Source of the DNA: Oryzias latipes
Taxonomy: Eukaryota > Chordata > Actinopteri > Beloniformes > Adrianichthyidae
Assembly: GCF_002234675.1 (NCBI RefSeq)
Contig: NC_019879.2
Span: 19,970,855-20,034,854 of the forward strand
Direction of reading: 5' to 3'
DNA: 64,000 nucleotides
Part shown: positions 50,798 through 62,335 of the stretch, piece after piece
Layout of the letters: the number at the start of each line of letters is the position of its first letter
Numbering within the stretch: the stretch's first letter is position 1
The notes under the pieces: model-generated
Seen by the model: only the letters and a program-made list of their open reading frames with translations
Database searches by the model: none
Told to the model about the DNA's origin: nothing
Made by a program: the position numbers and the translations under genes

Positions 50798-52034
50798 CTT
50801 TTTTTTTTGCTTGTAGTATCGTCCTTATTCATATATTTTGGTTTTATTCAAATTCTAAGTCCTTTTAATTACGGTATATGAAAACAAAATACAAATGAGA
50901 CGGTAAAAGATCCTTGCCATTTACAGGAGTACAAACTCACAAAGTTTGTTTTTTAAAAAGCTGTAAGATCATCAAAAAATACTCCCAGCTTGCATTTTTA
51001 TGCATTGACAAACTCTATGAACTATGAAATGGTGTTTCACACTCAGTTATTGCATTGCTCAGTCAGCAAGAATTCAGAAACCCTGCTAAGACTCAGATTT
51101 AAGAACAAGAAAGCTCTCGGTCCAGAAAACCTTCAGGATAAAATGGATTTTAAAAACTTGTCTTAGTGATGGATTCCTCTGTGGCAAGCTGTCAATACTG
51201 TAATGATTTTTGGTATTTCATTGCTCAAAAATGCAGTGTAATTTCTGGCTAATTGAACTAATTTTACTTTTTATAGGTGATGGTAAAGACTATATAACGT
51301 TAAGAAGGCATTAACTTTTCTTTTTTTTAATACTTAAAAGGTTTAAGAAAAAACAAACGTTAGGCTAATTTGCTGTCGGTTAATAAAAATGGAAACACAA
51401 GACAGCATTTTTTAGCCAAAAGCCTGGGAATTTAGAAATTTTTCCACAAGTTCCACAAGGAACTTTAGAAATACGATGTAAACCAGTTATTACATTTAAG
51501 AAAAATCATTAGTAACTGGATTTTTTTCTCAATAAATGAACATAAACTGAAACCATTTGAGACATTATAGGAATCTGTTGACCTCAGAGTAACATTAAAT
51601 CTGCACATTTTCTCTTTCAGACACAGAGAAGGAACTAAAACAAGTCATGTTGAAACCAAACCAACCTTGTTTAAATCAATGGAGGCTTCAGCTTCAGCAT
51701 TAGGTGATAATTATCTGCTCATTCAACTTCCCACATCGCAGCTTTTTTTTAACTGAAACCATTATTAAGCAGACATACTCTCTTTTTTTCTGTATGAAAA
51801 TTGGGAACTTTTTTTTGCATTAATGGAACAGAATATGTTGGGTTTAAAATTAAAATTGGTTTATTTGAAGCAAGCAAAACATCTATGTAGAGATACGTTT
51901 ATCAAGCACTGGATGATTAATCATGACTTAATTAAAAAACTGTAAAAAGCAAATAAACATATGCTTTCATATACATCCACATGTAAATGATGCCATTATA
52001 ATTACTCTTAATCATAAATCGACATATTTGCGCT
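50798..52034. other. Gene-free region
   Basis: AT-rich unique sequence with no recognised feature. Confidence 0.4.
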
Positions 52035-52375
52035 AAGATCCCCAGCCACCGAGGCCAATTGGGCCCCATGTGGTTTGAAAGTGGGAAAAAAGTACGGGCC
52101 CAGTTTCCATGGTGGCCCCACCTGTGTTTGTCCACATTTGCTTAAGTTGGCACTCAGTGGGCTGGATCCCTATGCTAGCCAGCCTCCTGGTGGAGAGCGT
52201 AGCTCTGCCGCCTCCTGGACAGCGTGGCGTCGCTGCCAAACCCTGGGCAGTGAAGAAGGGGGCCACCCATCTAAATGGGTTTGACATTGTGGTCAAAACC
52301 ACTCGGGACCCGCATTTTCTGCCCACTTTTAAACCATGTGGAGCCCACTTTGTCTCACTGGCTCAGTCTCATGTG
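52035..52375. mobile_element. MITE-like element with ~65-bp inverted repeats
   Basis: The left arm (about 52040-52106: agccaccgaggccaattggg, ccccatgtggtttgaaagtg, aagtacgggccca) matches the reverse complement of the right arm (about 52303-52372: agccagtgagacaaagtggg, ctccacatggtttaaaagtg, aaatgcgggtccc). The core is GC-rich, unlike all its surroundings, and holds a short open frame on both strands with no recognisable protein. The superfamily and target duplication were not determined. Confidence 0.6.
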
Positions 52376-52859
52376 TCCCATTCGACACATGCAGTCCATG
52401 AGTCACTACAGTGAAAATTGCAGACTTAGTGAAAACTGAGACTGTCCCAAAACAGATCTTAAACCAAGCCAACGTGGTAAAATCAACACTTCCTTGTTTA
52501 TTCATCGCATACTTTCAAATTAAAAGCAACATCATAAACCTTTTCTCAGAAAGTGTGAGACTATGTTCATCTGAAGTAAGCTTGAAGTATAAAATACACA
52601 CATCTAAACACATGGACAACTTAAGAGGAGACAATACTAATGTGCACGTTTACACAATTCAAATGATTTCAGATGCTCTCATAGTATCATTTTCATTCAG
52701 GGATGTCTTGATGTTAAGTGATTATCTGATTAACAGTGAATAAAAACCTCAGAAAAGCTTGACCTGTTTCAGCCCACCATGTTTCCAGTCAGCCCTTCAT
52801 CCTTTCTCTCCTCCTCACCAACCATTGCAGCCTCCAGCTCACTGAACTATGCATATCTG

Positions 52860-53060
52860 CAAGTTCAGGCCATCAATCATTAATGCAAATGAGATGAGCA
52901 AAGCTCCCTTGAGCTGCTCCGCCTGTTGAAAAATCACACAGCACAATTAAAACGCTTGAATGCAAATCCTCTTCAGAAGACCACAAAATGAGCCTTTCTT
53001 TCAAAAACACTAGACGGTGGCGTGCTTTGTAAAGTGTGTAGCTTAATGATGGAAGCCAAG
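52860..53060. promoter_or_regulatory. Candidate regulatory block with two octamer sites
   Basis: A unique stretch containing two exact POU octamers ATGCAAAT (52883-52890 and 52960-52967, same orientation, 77 bp apart), plus homeodomain-type caatcattaa. No repeat or ORF explains it. Function is an inference from motif clustering. Confidence 0.25.
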
Positions 53061-53198
53061 AAAGGCTGTGTCAGAAGGTACTCGACCCTGAGAGGTGAGG
53101 TGAAAGTTTCCAAAATTGTCAAACTCTGCAATCACATTTTAACTTAGTACTACACAATTTTCCTCAAAATATAAGCCACTCCTCCATTTCCCTGCCAT

Positions 53199-53778
53199 TT
53201 TAAAGTCCCATTTCAATATAAGTGTTCCCAGTGTTTTTTTAAATTTTGATTATTCCATTTTTATCCAAAGTAAAAAAAAAAAACCTGTGTTGCTTTCTAG
53301 GACATAGTTTCTGCGGAGCAGCAGTAGTTCATTAGAAATTGATCTCTGAGTTGTGGGCGGGACCGTTTGTATGCCTGCCCCCACTTCCGGTCATCAATCT
53401 GTTCACACGCTCTCGCACTAAGCTTAAAGCTACTTACACCCACAACCTAATATTACCAGTGAAAAATGGCAAGTTCTATTGGAGTATTCCAGCCATACAG
53501 TTTTAAGCCAGATGCCATCTTAGAAGAGGAAAGCAGACATACATGGATCTAGTCATCTGCGTATGTATGCGTCAGAATTAAGCTGAGCAGGAGCTGTGGC
53601 CAATTTAGGTCCTATATGTCACACCTGCAATATGCTCCTGATTCACAATGATTTGAATTAAAGGAATACTCAGAAATGCAATTTTAAGCTAAATTTTCTT
53701 TCTAAATGTCCACCATCATCCGAAAATGCCACAAGAACAAGTTAAAAACACCATTTTCATCGGAGTGGGTCTTTAAAG
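53199..53778 (+). mobile_element. R1 interspersed repeat, copy 4 (longest)
   Basis: It starts taaagtcccatttcaatata and ends catcggagtgggtctttaaa, so the ends are short imperfect inverted repeats. It shares the core ctaggacatagtttctgcgg, gttgtgggcgggaccgt and gctcctgattcacaatgatt with the other copies. The centre (about 53400-53600) is longer than in the others. Confidence 0.7.
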
Positions 53779-54771
53779 TAGCACACCTTGGTCGGAGCAT
53801 AATTTACAAGTAGAAGTGCCTGTAGGGTTCTTGGTGTTTTACATTTGTTAATTTTAAGTGTTTGACCTTTCTCCCTTTGTGTCAATGCTTGTGAAACCAA
53901 CTAAAACACTTCTCGTGGGACGTTGACCTTAATAAAGTAATTAAGAAGTGCCACTCTTAGTAAAAATCTCATTTTTCATACCTTTGAAAAATGCCCTCAT
54001 TGGTTCTTAATGAGAGCTAAAGGGTGGTGTGATGGCTAGCTGCCTCCCAAGGTGTCCCCTTTGGTTTGAGGCATTTCTGTGAAGAGTTGCAGGGCTTTCT
54101 GTGTGTTTGCACACAATGTTCTTGTTTTCCTGGAAGTGTCAGAGATTAGGTTGGTTAGGTCAACTGCTGCATGTAATCTGTGTCTGAGTCATGGTTACTT
54201 CTGTCTTTGTGGTCTCTTATTGTGGTGGGCTGCTTACTTGACAGTAAAATTGTGGTCCAGTCCCCCTGAGGCGTAACAAGGGCTGTATGGAGTGTAAAAT
54301 TTGATAGTGTAAGGATCTGTGTCTGGTTCGATTGTTCCTTAATTGTGCTTGTATTCATAATTTTTTTTTAAAATCCTTTTTGAAAAGGAAGGTTTCGCTT
54401 TCTGAAGGACAGACAGGAGGATAATTTAATCCCACAAATCCTTTCAGTCAGAACATTAAAATTTAGGCCACAATTGATCTTTTATGATTAAAGAAAGAAT
54501 GGTAGCATCAAAGAAGCCACAGTCACTGTAAATTATTTTAAAATAACTGAACCAACTCAACATCTGTTAAAATTTCTAATTTCCCACCTTTAATCTCTAC
54601 TGGAGATTTTGTCTCTGGGGCTAAATGTCTTGGACAATATCTAACATTTTTTGCAGTCCACATTCATAAATTTGTAACAAAACTTGCAACATTGAAACAT
54701 AGCTGTGGGAAAAGTTGAGACAAATTCCTATTTCTCCTCTTTTTTTGTCTCTTTGAGTCACGATGTTTGCA
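53779..54771. other. Gene-free region
   Basis: Unique sequence with no recognised exon, RNA gene or repeat. Confidence 0.4.
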
Positions 54772-54974
54772 TTAACCCTTGTGCTATCATCCTATGGGGT
54801 CAAGATGACCATTGACGTGTTCTCCCTATTTAACAAAGGTGGATGAAGGTGAAGAGGATTTCATGTAATCCATGGACACCAGTGAAGATCACATATCATT
54901 GAAGAAAAGAGGTTGAGCGCACTGTGATGACCCAAATCCCAACGTTAAAGTGCCTAGGATAGCACAAGGGTTAA
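54772..54974 (-). mobile_element. piggyBac-type MITE, copy 3
   Basis: A 203-bp element with TTAA at both edges, inverted relative to copies 1 and 2. The ends are ttaacccttgtgctatc and gatagcacaagggttaa. The interior includes tgacgtgttctccct and gatttcatgtaatccatgga. It is the best-preserved pair of termini of the three. Confidence 0.9.
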
Positions 54975-55904
54975 GTGTCAAGCAAAGGAAAATTGCTGCT
55001 TTTTTGTCTGCTTCATTTTACCTGTCAAATCTGATTTGAGTTTTAATGAATCCAGCTGCTTCTCATTGCTTTGATTGCGGTTAGTCGATGGTTTGCATCC
55101 CTTCCACTTCCCGACAATTAAAATCCTTTTTTTTTTAAACTCTTGTTTCTTCATAAAAGTTCAGTGACAATCAGCTACGTCTTACTCAGTCCTTTTTGTT
55201 TTGGCTCATTAGATTATTTAATACATTTTTAAATTTTTCATCAGGCCTGTCAATTATTAATCAGTTTACAGTGTGTGCTTGGTTTTTCTGCCTACATTAA
55301 ATTAAAATAATATTTTAAAGAATTATGTTCATATAATGATATGTAGTTATTCATAGAACACACAGACCCAGTAATCTGAAAAATCATCAAAGCTGCTGAT
55401 TACAGAGCACTGTTTATTATGTTTTGACCAATTCAAACATGGAACATCATGATTGCAGTGTGTAAGAGGTTTGTGTGTGTGCTCTTGCAAAATAAAAATA
55501 ACTTTGTCGCCTCTTAGTAATCTCAAATTGTCTGATTTTCTTTTCATGATGCAGTTCATACTTCTCTCCAGCAAACGATCTGAACAGAATTTTAAGATCA
55601 CACACTCTGTGTTGATAAAGTAACATTTTTTATATACTTTTCTGACACTTTCTAGTTTAGAAAACGTTTCCTAAATTGTAACGTATATCCTTAAAATTTC
55701 AAAACAGTTTTCTAACCTTTGACATCTTCATACATGGAGTTTGCAAGTCATCTACGCCACAGATGCAACTTGATACATTGCATTAAAATCTTTCTAAATA
55801 AAAAGAGGAAAATATATAAAGAGGCTATATGTTTTTTTGTGTCTTGAAAAAGTGATTAAACACTTATAGAAAACATGTTTAACAAAGTTATAGTCCCATC
55901 GATT
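54975..55904. other. Gene-free region
   Basis: AT-rich; nothing recognised. Confidence 0.4.
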
Positions 55905-56150
55905 GGAACTTTTAGCACACAACTGGAGGTGTAAATTTCTTCTCCACATCCCCTGTGGGAGCAGTGAGCTGCAGTCTCAGCTGTTTCTGGAGCCATTTGG
56001 TGGTTTAACCTCCCAAACCAACCCCTTAATGAAGAGTGTCAAACAGGAAGGCATTGAGATCTATTTTTTAAGTCTTTGGATTTGAACCGAGAATCTACCA
56101 GGTTCAGGCTGAACACTCCTTCCACTAGACCTCTGAGCCGATAATAACCT
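55905..56150 (-). mobile_element. Degraded tRNA-derived SINE
   Basis: Read on the minus strand the 5' part is tRNA-like: an A-box-like region in aggtctagtggaaggagtg and a B-box ggttcaaatcc, about 45 bp apart. The body runs to about 55905. It is too decayed to be a functional tRNA: the acceptor and anticodon stems do not pair cleanly. Confidence 0.5.
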
Positions 56151-56827
56151 GAAAATCTTTTGGGGTTTTTTTTGGTTTTACAGCAATCCAATCCTTTTGC
56201 TACTTTAGCACTACTTTTAGCAAGGACATTTTTGTTGAAAAACTGTAAATAACAACAAAAAAAACATCAGCAACACTAGAAATACCAGGACAGGTAATAA
56301 TGTATTTCTAGTGCTTCACACTTGTTTTAAATAACCACCAAAATAAGAAAGGTATTCTGATATAATTAGGCCACCCAGTGAATACCGGGTTTTAATAAGG
56401 TTAAAGCACAAAGCCTCCTGCACAGTTCAGGACAGCTGGAAACTAATCACCTGTAGATTCAGTTGCATAGTAGAGAGGCTGGTCATGTCTCCTTATGCAT
56501 CAGGAAGTATAATGTTACTAATTGGTTTATGTTTGTGTAGGTGTGCATCATCATTAACATTGACATTAATTAAAATTATAAGATGCTTCCAGGCAATCGT
56601 TGTTGGGATTATCAGTGAGCAGATCAGCATTTTAACAAAAACCGGGTTCAATGAAGACACCAGTAAAAGTGCGGCACCGTTGCTGTTGTGTTTATGCTCT
56701 TAACAGAATGTCTCAGTCATTTTGTCTACCATTTTAATTGGTGTTACCTGAAACAAAAATTTTCAGAAAATGTTTTAATTTTATTTAAGTGTTACGCCAA
56801 CAATATTTTTTAAACAAAAGCATGGCA
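56151..56827. other. Gene-free region
   Basis: Nothing recognised; AT-rich. Confidence 0.4.
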
Positions 56828-57140
56828 GGGCTGCACGGCAGCGCAGTGGTTAGCGCTCTCGCCTCACAACGAGAAGGCTTTGGTTTGAATTCCAGCTGCT
56901 TTGGATGTCCTCTGGATTTCTCCAGGCACCAACCCTTCCTCCTGCAATCCCAAAAAAAAGCCTCATAGTTTAACTCTTAAGTGTCGTTAGTTGTGTGTGG
57001 GAGGAATTGTGTGTCCTGCAACAGACTGATGACCTGTCCAGGGTGTACACTACCTTTACCTAAAAGTAGTTGGGATAGGCTCCCGCAACCTGGACAAGGC
57101 ATGGGATCCGCCTTAACTTTCAGCACCATTCTATAAGTGC
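56828..57140 (+). mobile_element. tRNA-derived SINE
   Basis: The tRNA-like head gggctgcacggcagcgcagt carries an A-box around gtggttagcgctctcgcc and a B-box ggtttgaattcc (56882-56893). The body contains ctgtccagggtgtacactac and gggataggctcccgcaacc, typical of widespread fish SINE-like repeats. Related copies lie at 59822-60167 (inverted) and 28738-28815 (fragment). Confidence 0.75.
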
Positions 57141-58812
57141 TGAGAAGAGCAGCAGAAGTAATTGTAGATTATTTATTTATCTTTCATTGGTATAAATAAA
57201 CTTGAAATTGTAAAATGTAATTGAAGGAAACTTTTACTTTCATTTTACTTTGATCTGTCCTTCGAAAGGTTTCAATTAAGAACTTATCTAGATTGCAGTG
57301 AGACCAGTTTAACCTCTGTTTACCACCAAAATAGTAAAACACAGAATTGTTCTTCAACACGGTACTTATGTATTTATGGAACTGTTGGAAATTCTGCATT
57401 TTATAAGAAAACAGGCAACCAATGAGTACCGATTCATCAAAACACAACTGCATCTCTCTGTTCATTTTATGTGCCTGCATCATCCCATGACAGTTCGGAG
57501 GCAATGGTAAGATGATTTGTTGACATTATTTAATTAATTGACCCCAACACACACATGCACACATTTTTTTAATTTTTTGCTGTGGTCTTTTACAGAATGA
57601 TACATTTTCTGTCCTTTTCCCCCCCAGAAAAATGCTTACAGCAATTATATTTTTTGATTTACTGCAAATAAATGGAATCATAATAAGAAAATTCTAACAT
57701 TTTTATTTTAAATACCATATTTTCTACTTATCACAACTTTTTGTTTGTTTGTTGAGCCGAAGCTGTGACTGTTTGCCTGATTAGTGTTAGCAGCACCTCT
57801 GGTCACCACAGCTTTCAAAGGACTGAGGCAGATCTGACGATAACAGCCCTTCCAAAAGCATCCCGTCAGATCCCAGCATGCTTTTGGAATGAAAAAAAGC
57901 TACAAAGTGATTTAGATGTGGCTCTCATCTTTGAATTTGTCATTTAAATCTTTGAGCCTGGAGGAGGAAAGTTGAGCTCTGATAGCTGAGACAACCGATT
58001 ATTTGCTGGGTGGTAATGTAGCTGGCAAATGCAAAGGATAATAAAGATTTTTACATTCTAATTCATTTATTTTCTTTTTCTTTTCATTCTCCTAGTTTCT
58101 TTTTCCAGAGATCCCTACACAAGTGTTATGTTCTTTCCAATTTTGAGTGTCTTGAAGAATGTATTTATCATAATATAATTGTAGTTTTTGCTTTATATTT
58201 TTCTATAAAAAGAGTAGATAGAGGACATGGCAGTAATATTAATAATAATGTATAGAAAGGCTTAGATGCAAACTTAGATAAAAAACTTTTTCTTTTTAAC
58301 TACCAAGTAATAGAAATTAAATTTAGCTTTTGATCGCTGCAACTTTTCTGCTTCTCTTCATGGCCACTTCCTCTCACCTTAAGCAGAAGTAATGCAGAAC
58401 TTTGTGTGAATTGTTGATAAATGAGATGCTCAGCCAGTCGAGAGAGACACGACGGGACTCAGACAAAGACTATAATGCGGCTGCTCACATGTTTATTACC
58501 TCTGGGCACTGGGACAAGTTCATCATAAAGATGGCTGCAGGATATTACTAGGAAATAAAGGAAGATTAGTGTGGCACTGAAGCTATACATGGAGACAAAA
58601 AATAGTTTTTTAGTCAGCAATTAAAGTCGTTAAAATTACATTTTTGTCTTTCCAACTTTGTGTCAAAAAGCTTTTTGCCTCAAGACATGTATGTGTTATT
58701 ATAATAAAGATTTGTAATGCTAAGGGGTTAGGATTTTTTTTAAAGGACGATAATGAGAGTATACTTGTCTTTAACCATCTTAAATATATTAAGTGCTAAA
58801 CAGTAGGACCAT
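57141..58812. other. Gene-free region, possible regulatory blocks
   Basis: No exon, RNA gene or repeat family recognised. Sequence at about 57760-57970 and 58330-58560 is less AT-rich and looks unique. Confidence 0.35.
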
Positions 58813-58988
58813 TGTTAAAAGGGTCAATAAAAGGTCAGGTCAGAAGGGATAATTTGCTCGCCAGTTTTGCATACTGCAAACGAGATCATGGATTATTAGA
58901 GTACCTTCATGCTCAGTTTCAGGTTTTCAGGGTTATGACAGTAATTCACTTCTTACCATTAGACCTGCTTGTAAGTGCCTCCAACTAA

Positions 58989-59149
58989 CCAATCAGTGCT
59001 CTTGACTAATGGCTTCCTGGTGTTTGGTGCTCAGAAAGACAAGAGCATGCATTCATGAGCCGTATTTAAACCAGGCAAAGAGACCTGCTTTCCTCAACAA
59101 ACTGATTAAAGCCATATCCTTGTTGACCTCGTAAGACTCGCAAGTAAGC
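58989..59149 (+). promoter_or_regulatory. Promoter-like module with CCAAT, TATA and a splice donor
   Basis: A CCAAT box (58989-58993, in aaccaatcag) is followed 70 bp later by a TATA-like tatttaaa (59063-59070). About 75 bp beyond lies a strong donor gtaagc (59144). The spacing would place a start near 59095 and a roughly 50-base first exon. It could be the promoter of an unseen transcript or the remnant of an LTR. No coding sequence follows. Confidence 0.3.
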
Positions 59150-59821
59150 CTACTTAACACAAATTATGTTTTAATGTGATCCCTTCTTAATTGAAGGACT
59201 GTTAAACTCTGCCAAAGGTGCACCTGGAAAGCTTGTCTTGAAGTCATGATTGTCCTAAGGACTCAACAAGAATGCACTCTTTTTATTAAATACATAGATC
59301 TTTTTGTTTTCAAGAGTCGCTCATTTAAGCTCTAAACCTTCTCTTCCAAAATCTGGTTTTTATTTATAACCAATTCATTATATATTTTTCACTATTTACC
59401 GATTTTATTACAGGTTCTGTTTATTATGAAGAAGTTTACTACTGCTTCTTTGGCGGCCATGTTTCCACTGAGAAATTTGAAGTTTTAATGACACTTCTTG
59501 TATCTGTCTCACATCCATTTGGATCTCGGTTTCTGCTTTATATTTTACCTTTGATCAATGCTGCATTTGGCAAAAAGTTATAATTAGTGAGAATCAAACA
59601 TTTAAATAACTTCTCTGAGCAAATTTAAAGGCTGACACATATCAAGACAAAATAATTGTTACCACAGAGGAGTCTAGTCTGTACTGTTTTATAGCAAAGC
59701 CAGCAAACGTTTAACATTTTATTTTAAATGTTTTTGTGTTTGGACTTTATTCTAAATTTAAGAAAATTTACAGTAGTAATAATGACAATTGATAATGAAT
59801 AACTAAAATAATTTTCAAATA

Positions 59822-60167
59822 CATCCATTCATTTTCTTAACCTGCTGTATCCCTCTTGGAGTCTCAGGGCTGCTGGAGCCTGTCATGGCTACTGTTGGGC
59901 AAAGGTGGAGAATGCACTAGACAAGTTGACAATCTGTCGCAGTGCCACGCAATCACTCGTTCACACTTCGGGGCAATTTATAAACACCAATTAACCTTTA
60001 AAGCATGCTTTTGGACTGTGGGTGGAAGCTTGAGTGCCTGGAGAAAAACAATGCATGCATGAGGAGAACATGCAAACTCCACGCAGAAAGGTCTCAGCTG
60101 GAATTTGAACCAGGGCCTTCTTGCTTTGAGGCAAGAGCGCTAACCGCTGCACCAACGTGCAGCCTGA
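59822..60167 (-). mobile_element. tRNA-derived SINE, inverted
   Basis: It ends on the plus strand with the reverse of a tRNA-like head: ggaatttgaaccagggcctt, then gcaagagcgctaaccgctgc. Its far end has the common fish repeat start catccattcattttcttaac. The interior has ttcacacttcggggcaattt and gaacatgcaaactccac, standard for this repeat class. Confidence 0.75.
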
Positions 60168-61959
60168 ACTTACACCGATTAGATTACAAAAGATGGTTAC
60201 TACGAGATTTATACAACAACAAGAAAGTCAAGGTCAGAAAATAGCATAAAAATAAATGTAACCTTGTTTTGTTTGTTGGTCAAAGCTAATGTATGTATTA
60301 TTGTTCACCTTTAAGGCATAACCCTTCTGGGGTCGCCAAAGCAATTCAGCTTCCACTGATCCATACAGATGGTTTGGCAGAGGCATCCAGCCACTTAAAG
60401 CAAATGTTTGCTTGGATTAAAAGCATAAATAAAAATCATGGTATCATAGGGTTACCTTTGTTCAGGTTTTTTAGAGGACATTTTTTCTGAAAGTGTAAAA
60501 TGTGTCACCATGCTTTCAAACTAAATAAACCTTAGTGGAAAAGCTGCTCAGAGTTAAAGTATTACTGCAACCTTGACAACTAAACAAGAAAAACCCTAAA
60601 CTGACTAGCATTTCACACAATCGCTGTTTCCATGTTATTTTAGTTTCTTGTGACAAACGTTGCCGAGTTCATTTAAGGAGGCGCAGAATAAATAAATAAA
60701 ACCGGAGTTATTTACTGTGTTTTTTATAAAACAACTTTACATTCATGTCGTTTAGTTACAAAATGTTCACACATCCTTGTTTTTTGCATTTATTCTGACA
60801 TTTTATTTTTTTCTGAAGCTTAGTCGATAAATAACAAGACCATAGGAAGAGATGTTGTCAGTTTTTCAAACCAGGAGCTTCACTTCTTTTCATTATATTC
60901 TGTGGCTTGTCTGCTTTCCTCACTGCATTATTTTTTTGTTGCTGCTGTTTCTTGCATACATATTAATGTGAGGCTGCTGTGCTCATTAGGGTTCCTGTAA
61001 GCTGTAAAACGTTCACATTTAGCAACAGCCCAACCTCTGTGACTAATCTCAATTTAGAAAAGCACGATAGGGAGGGGAAAAAAGGAGCCAGTGATCTTGT
61101 GTTGCCTTTAAACAACCTTTTTTTTCTTTCTTCAGAGGAAGAAAATTCACTCTGGAAAGTAATTTCCCCTCCCACCCAAGATCAGATGTGTTGACTTTTT
61201 TTTCTTTTTTTAGTAAAATAAACATGCTGGCATATCATGCTTACTCCCACATATTCAAATTAGACATCACCAACCACATATAATAGCTGTCATCTTAAGG
61301 CATTCCTTTCCTAACATGCTTATTCTCAGGTTATATCTCTTTTTTTCTTTCACTGCTTTGAAAATGTTTTTTTGAATTTATGAATTTAAGATAGTATGCT
61401 TTGCTTTTACTAAAACAACTAGCTAAAACAGGACATACTCATATTTATTTAAAATTCCATAAGTTGCTTGTAGTCTTCCCACAAAATCCAGTAAAATTAA
61501 CGGCTCAGGTTATACAAATTATTTTTTTGCACGTAAAGATAAGCTAGTGTGTCACATTTAAAACATATAATTTCTTGCACAACTCATATATTTTATCTTT
61601 GGTGTACACGATAAAAACAGAAAATATAGATAAAGGCCCTCTTGGGTAAATCAGTTTAAAGAAACAATTCTTTGACAGCTGATGTGGAGGTTCTCTATGC
61701 AGCCAAAAACATTTCTCACAGCCTTAGAGTCCTTTTTTATGTGATCCCAGAAGATTGCCGTCCACCGTTCAAGCCCCAGCTGCAGAAATGTTCACATTTT
61801 TTAAGCAAATCCCTGAAGTGAGTCTCAGATTGACAGACTTTACAAACCGGATCCCATTTCATTCATGGTTATTTTCATGCAAAACCTCATCAAGTTGAAA
61901 GTTGATTTGATTATACTGCTGTCTCAGTTAGATGGGTATAAGGGAATCGCTATATTGAC
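60168..61959. other. Gene-free region
   Basis: No exon or RNA gene seen. A short tctggggtcgccaaagc at about 60329 resembles the RTE LINE 3' end but is too brief to call. Confidence 0.4.
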
Positions 61960-62335
61960 TGAAGCGCCTGAATACCTTATGACAGGTGATCATGTGTCCT
62001 TTAAGGATGTGGATCATGTTTCATTGTTACAGCTTGTAATGTCCATGAGCCATCACAGAAAACACACATGTGATGGCAGCATAAAATAATCAAACCATCC
62101 TTCTAGTCCAATGTGTGGAAACGCATTGAATTTTGTAAAGACGTGACCATACAGTGTGGTATAATGTTCTAATAATAATCTGTTTGTAAACTTTTTTTTA
62201 AGTTGTTTGTTTGTCAGATATTTTATTTAAACTTGATTATCTTGCAAGAAATACAAGGAATCTGGAAAACTTAGCCTGCACAGTTCAGTATCCATGGTTT
62301 TATGTCTGAGTCACACTGGTTGAACTGGTTGCCAC
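61960..62335 (+). mobile_element. hAT-like MITE (taggggtgtaac family), truncated copy D
   Basis: It shares cacatgtgatggcagca, aagacgtgaccatacagtgt, gattatcttgcaagaaatac and gtctgagtcacactggttga with copy A at 6511-7130 in the same orientation. The terminal motif is missing on the left, so the boundary is approximate. Confidence 0.65.

Noticed and set aside
52075..52414. ORFs of 69-101 codons in both strands as a possible gene
   Set aside because: They fall inside an inverted-repeat element, are open because of GC content, and resemble nothing known.
56041..56145. A functional tRNA gene
   Set aside because: A and B boxes are visible, but the stems do not pair and the sequence continues into a SINE body.
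58813..59159. A solo LTR with TGTTAA...TTAACA ends
   Set aside because: The flanking 5-mers accat and caaat do not match, so the LTR call is not supported; only the promoter-like motifs are reported.
60310..60370. Another RTE-derived SINE
   Set aside because: Only tctggggtcgccaaagc and a few bases resemble the LINE 3' end; too short to call.
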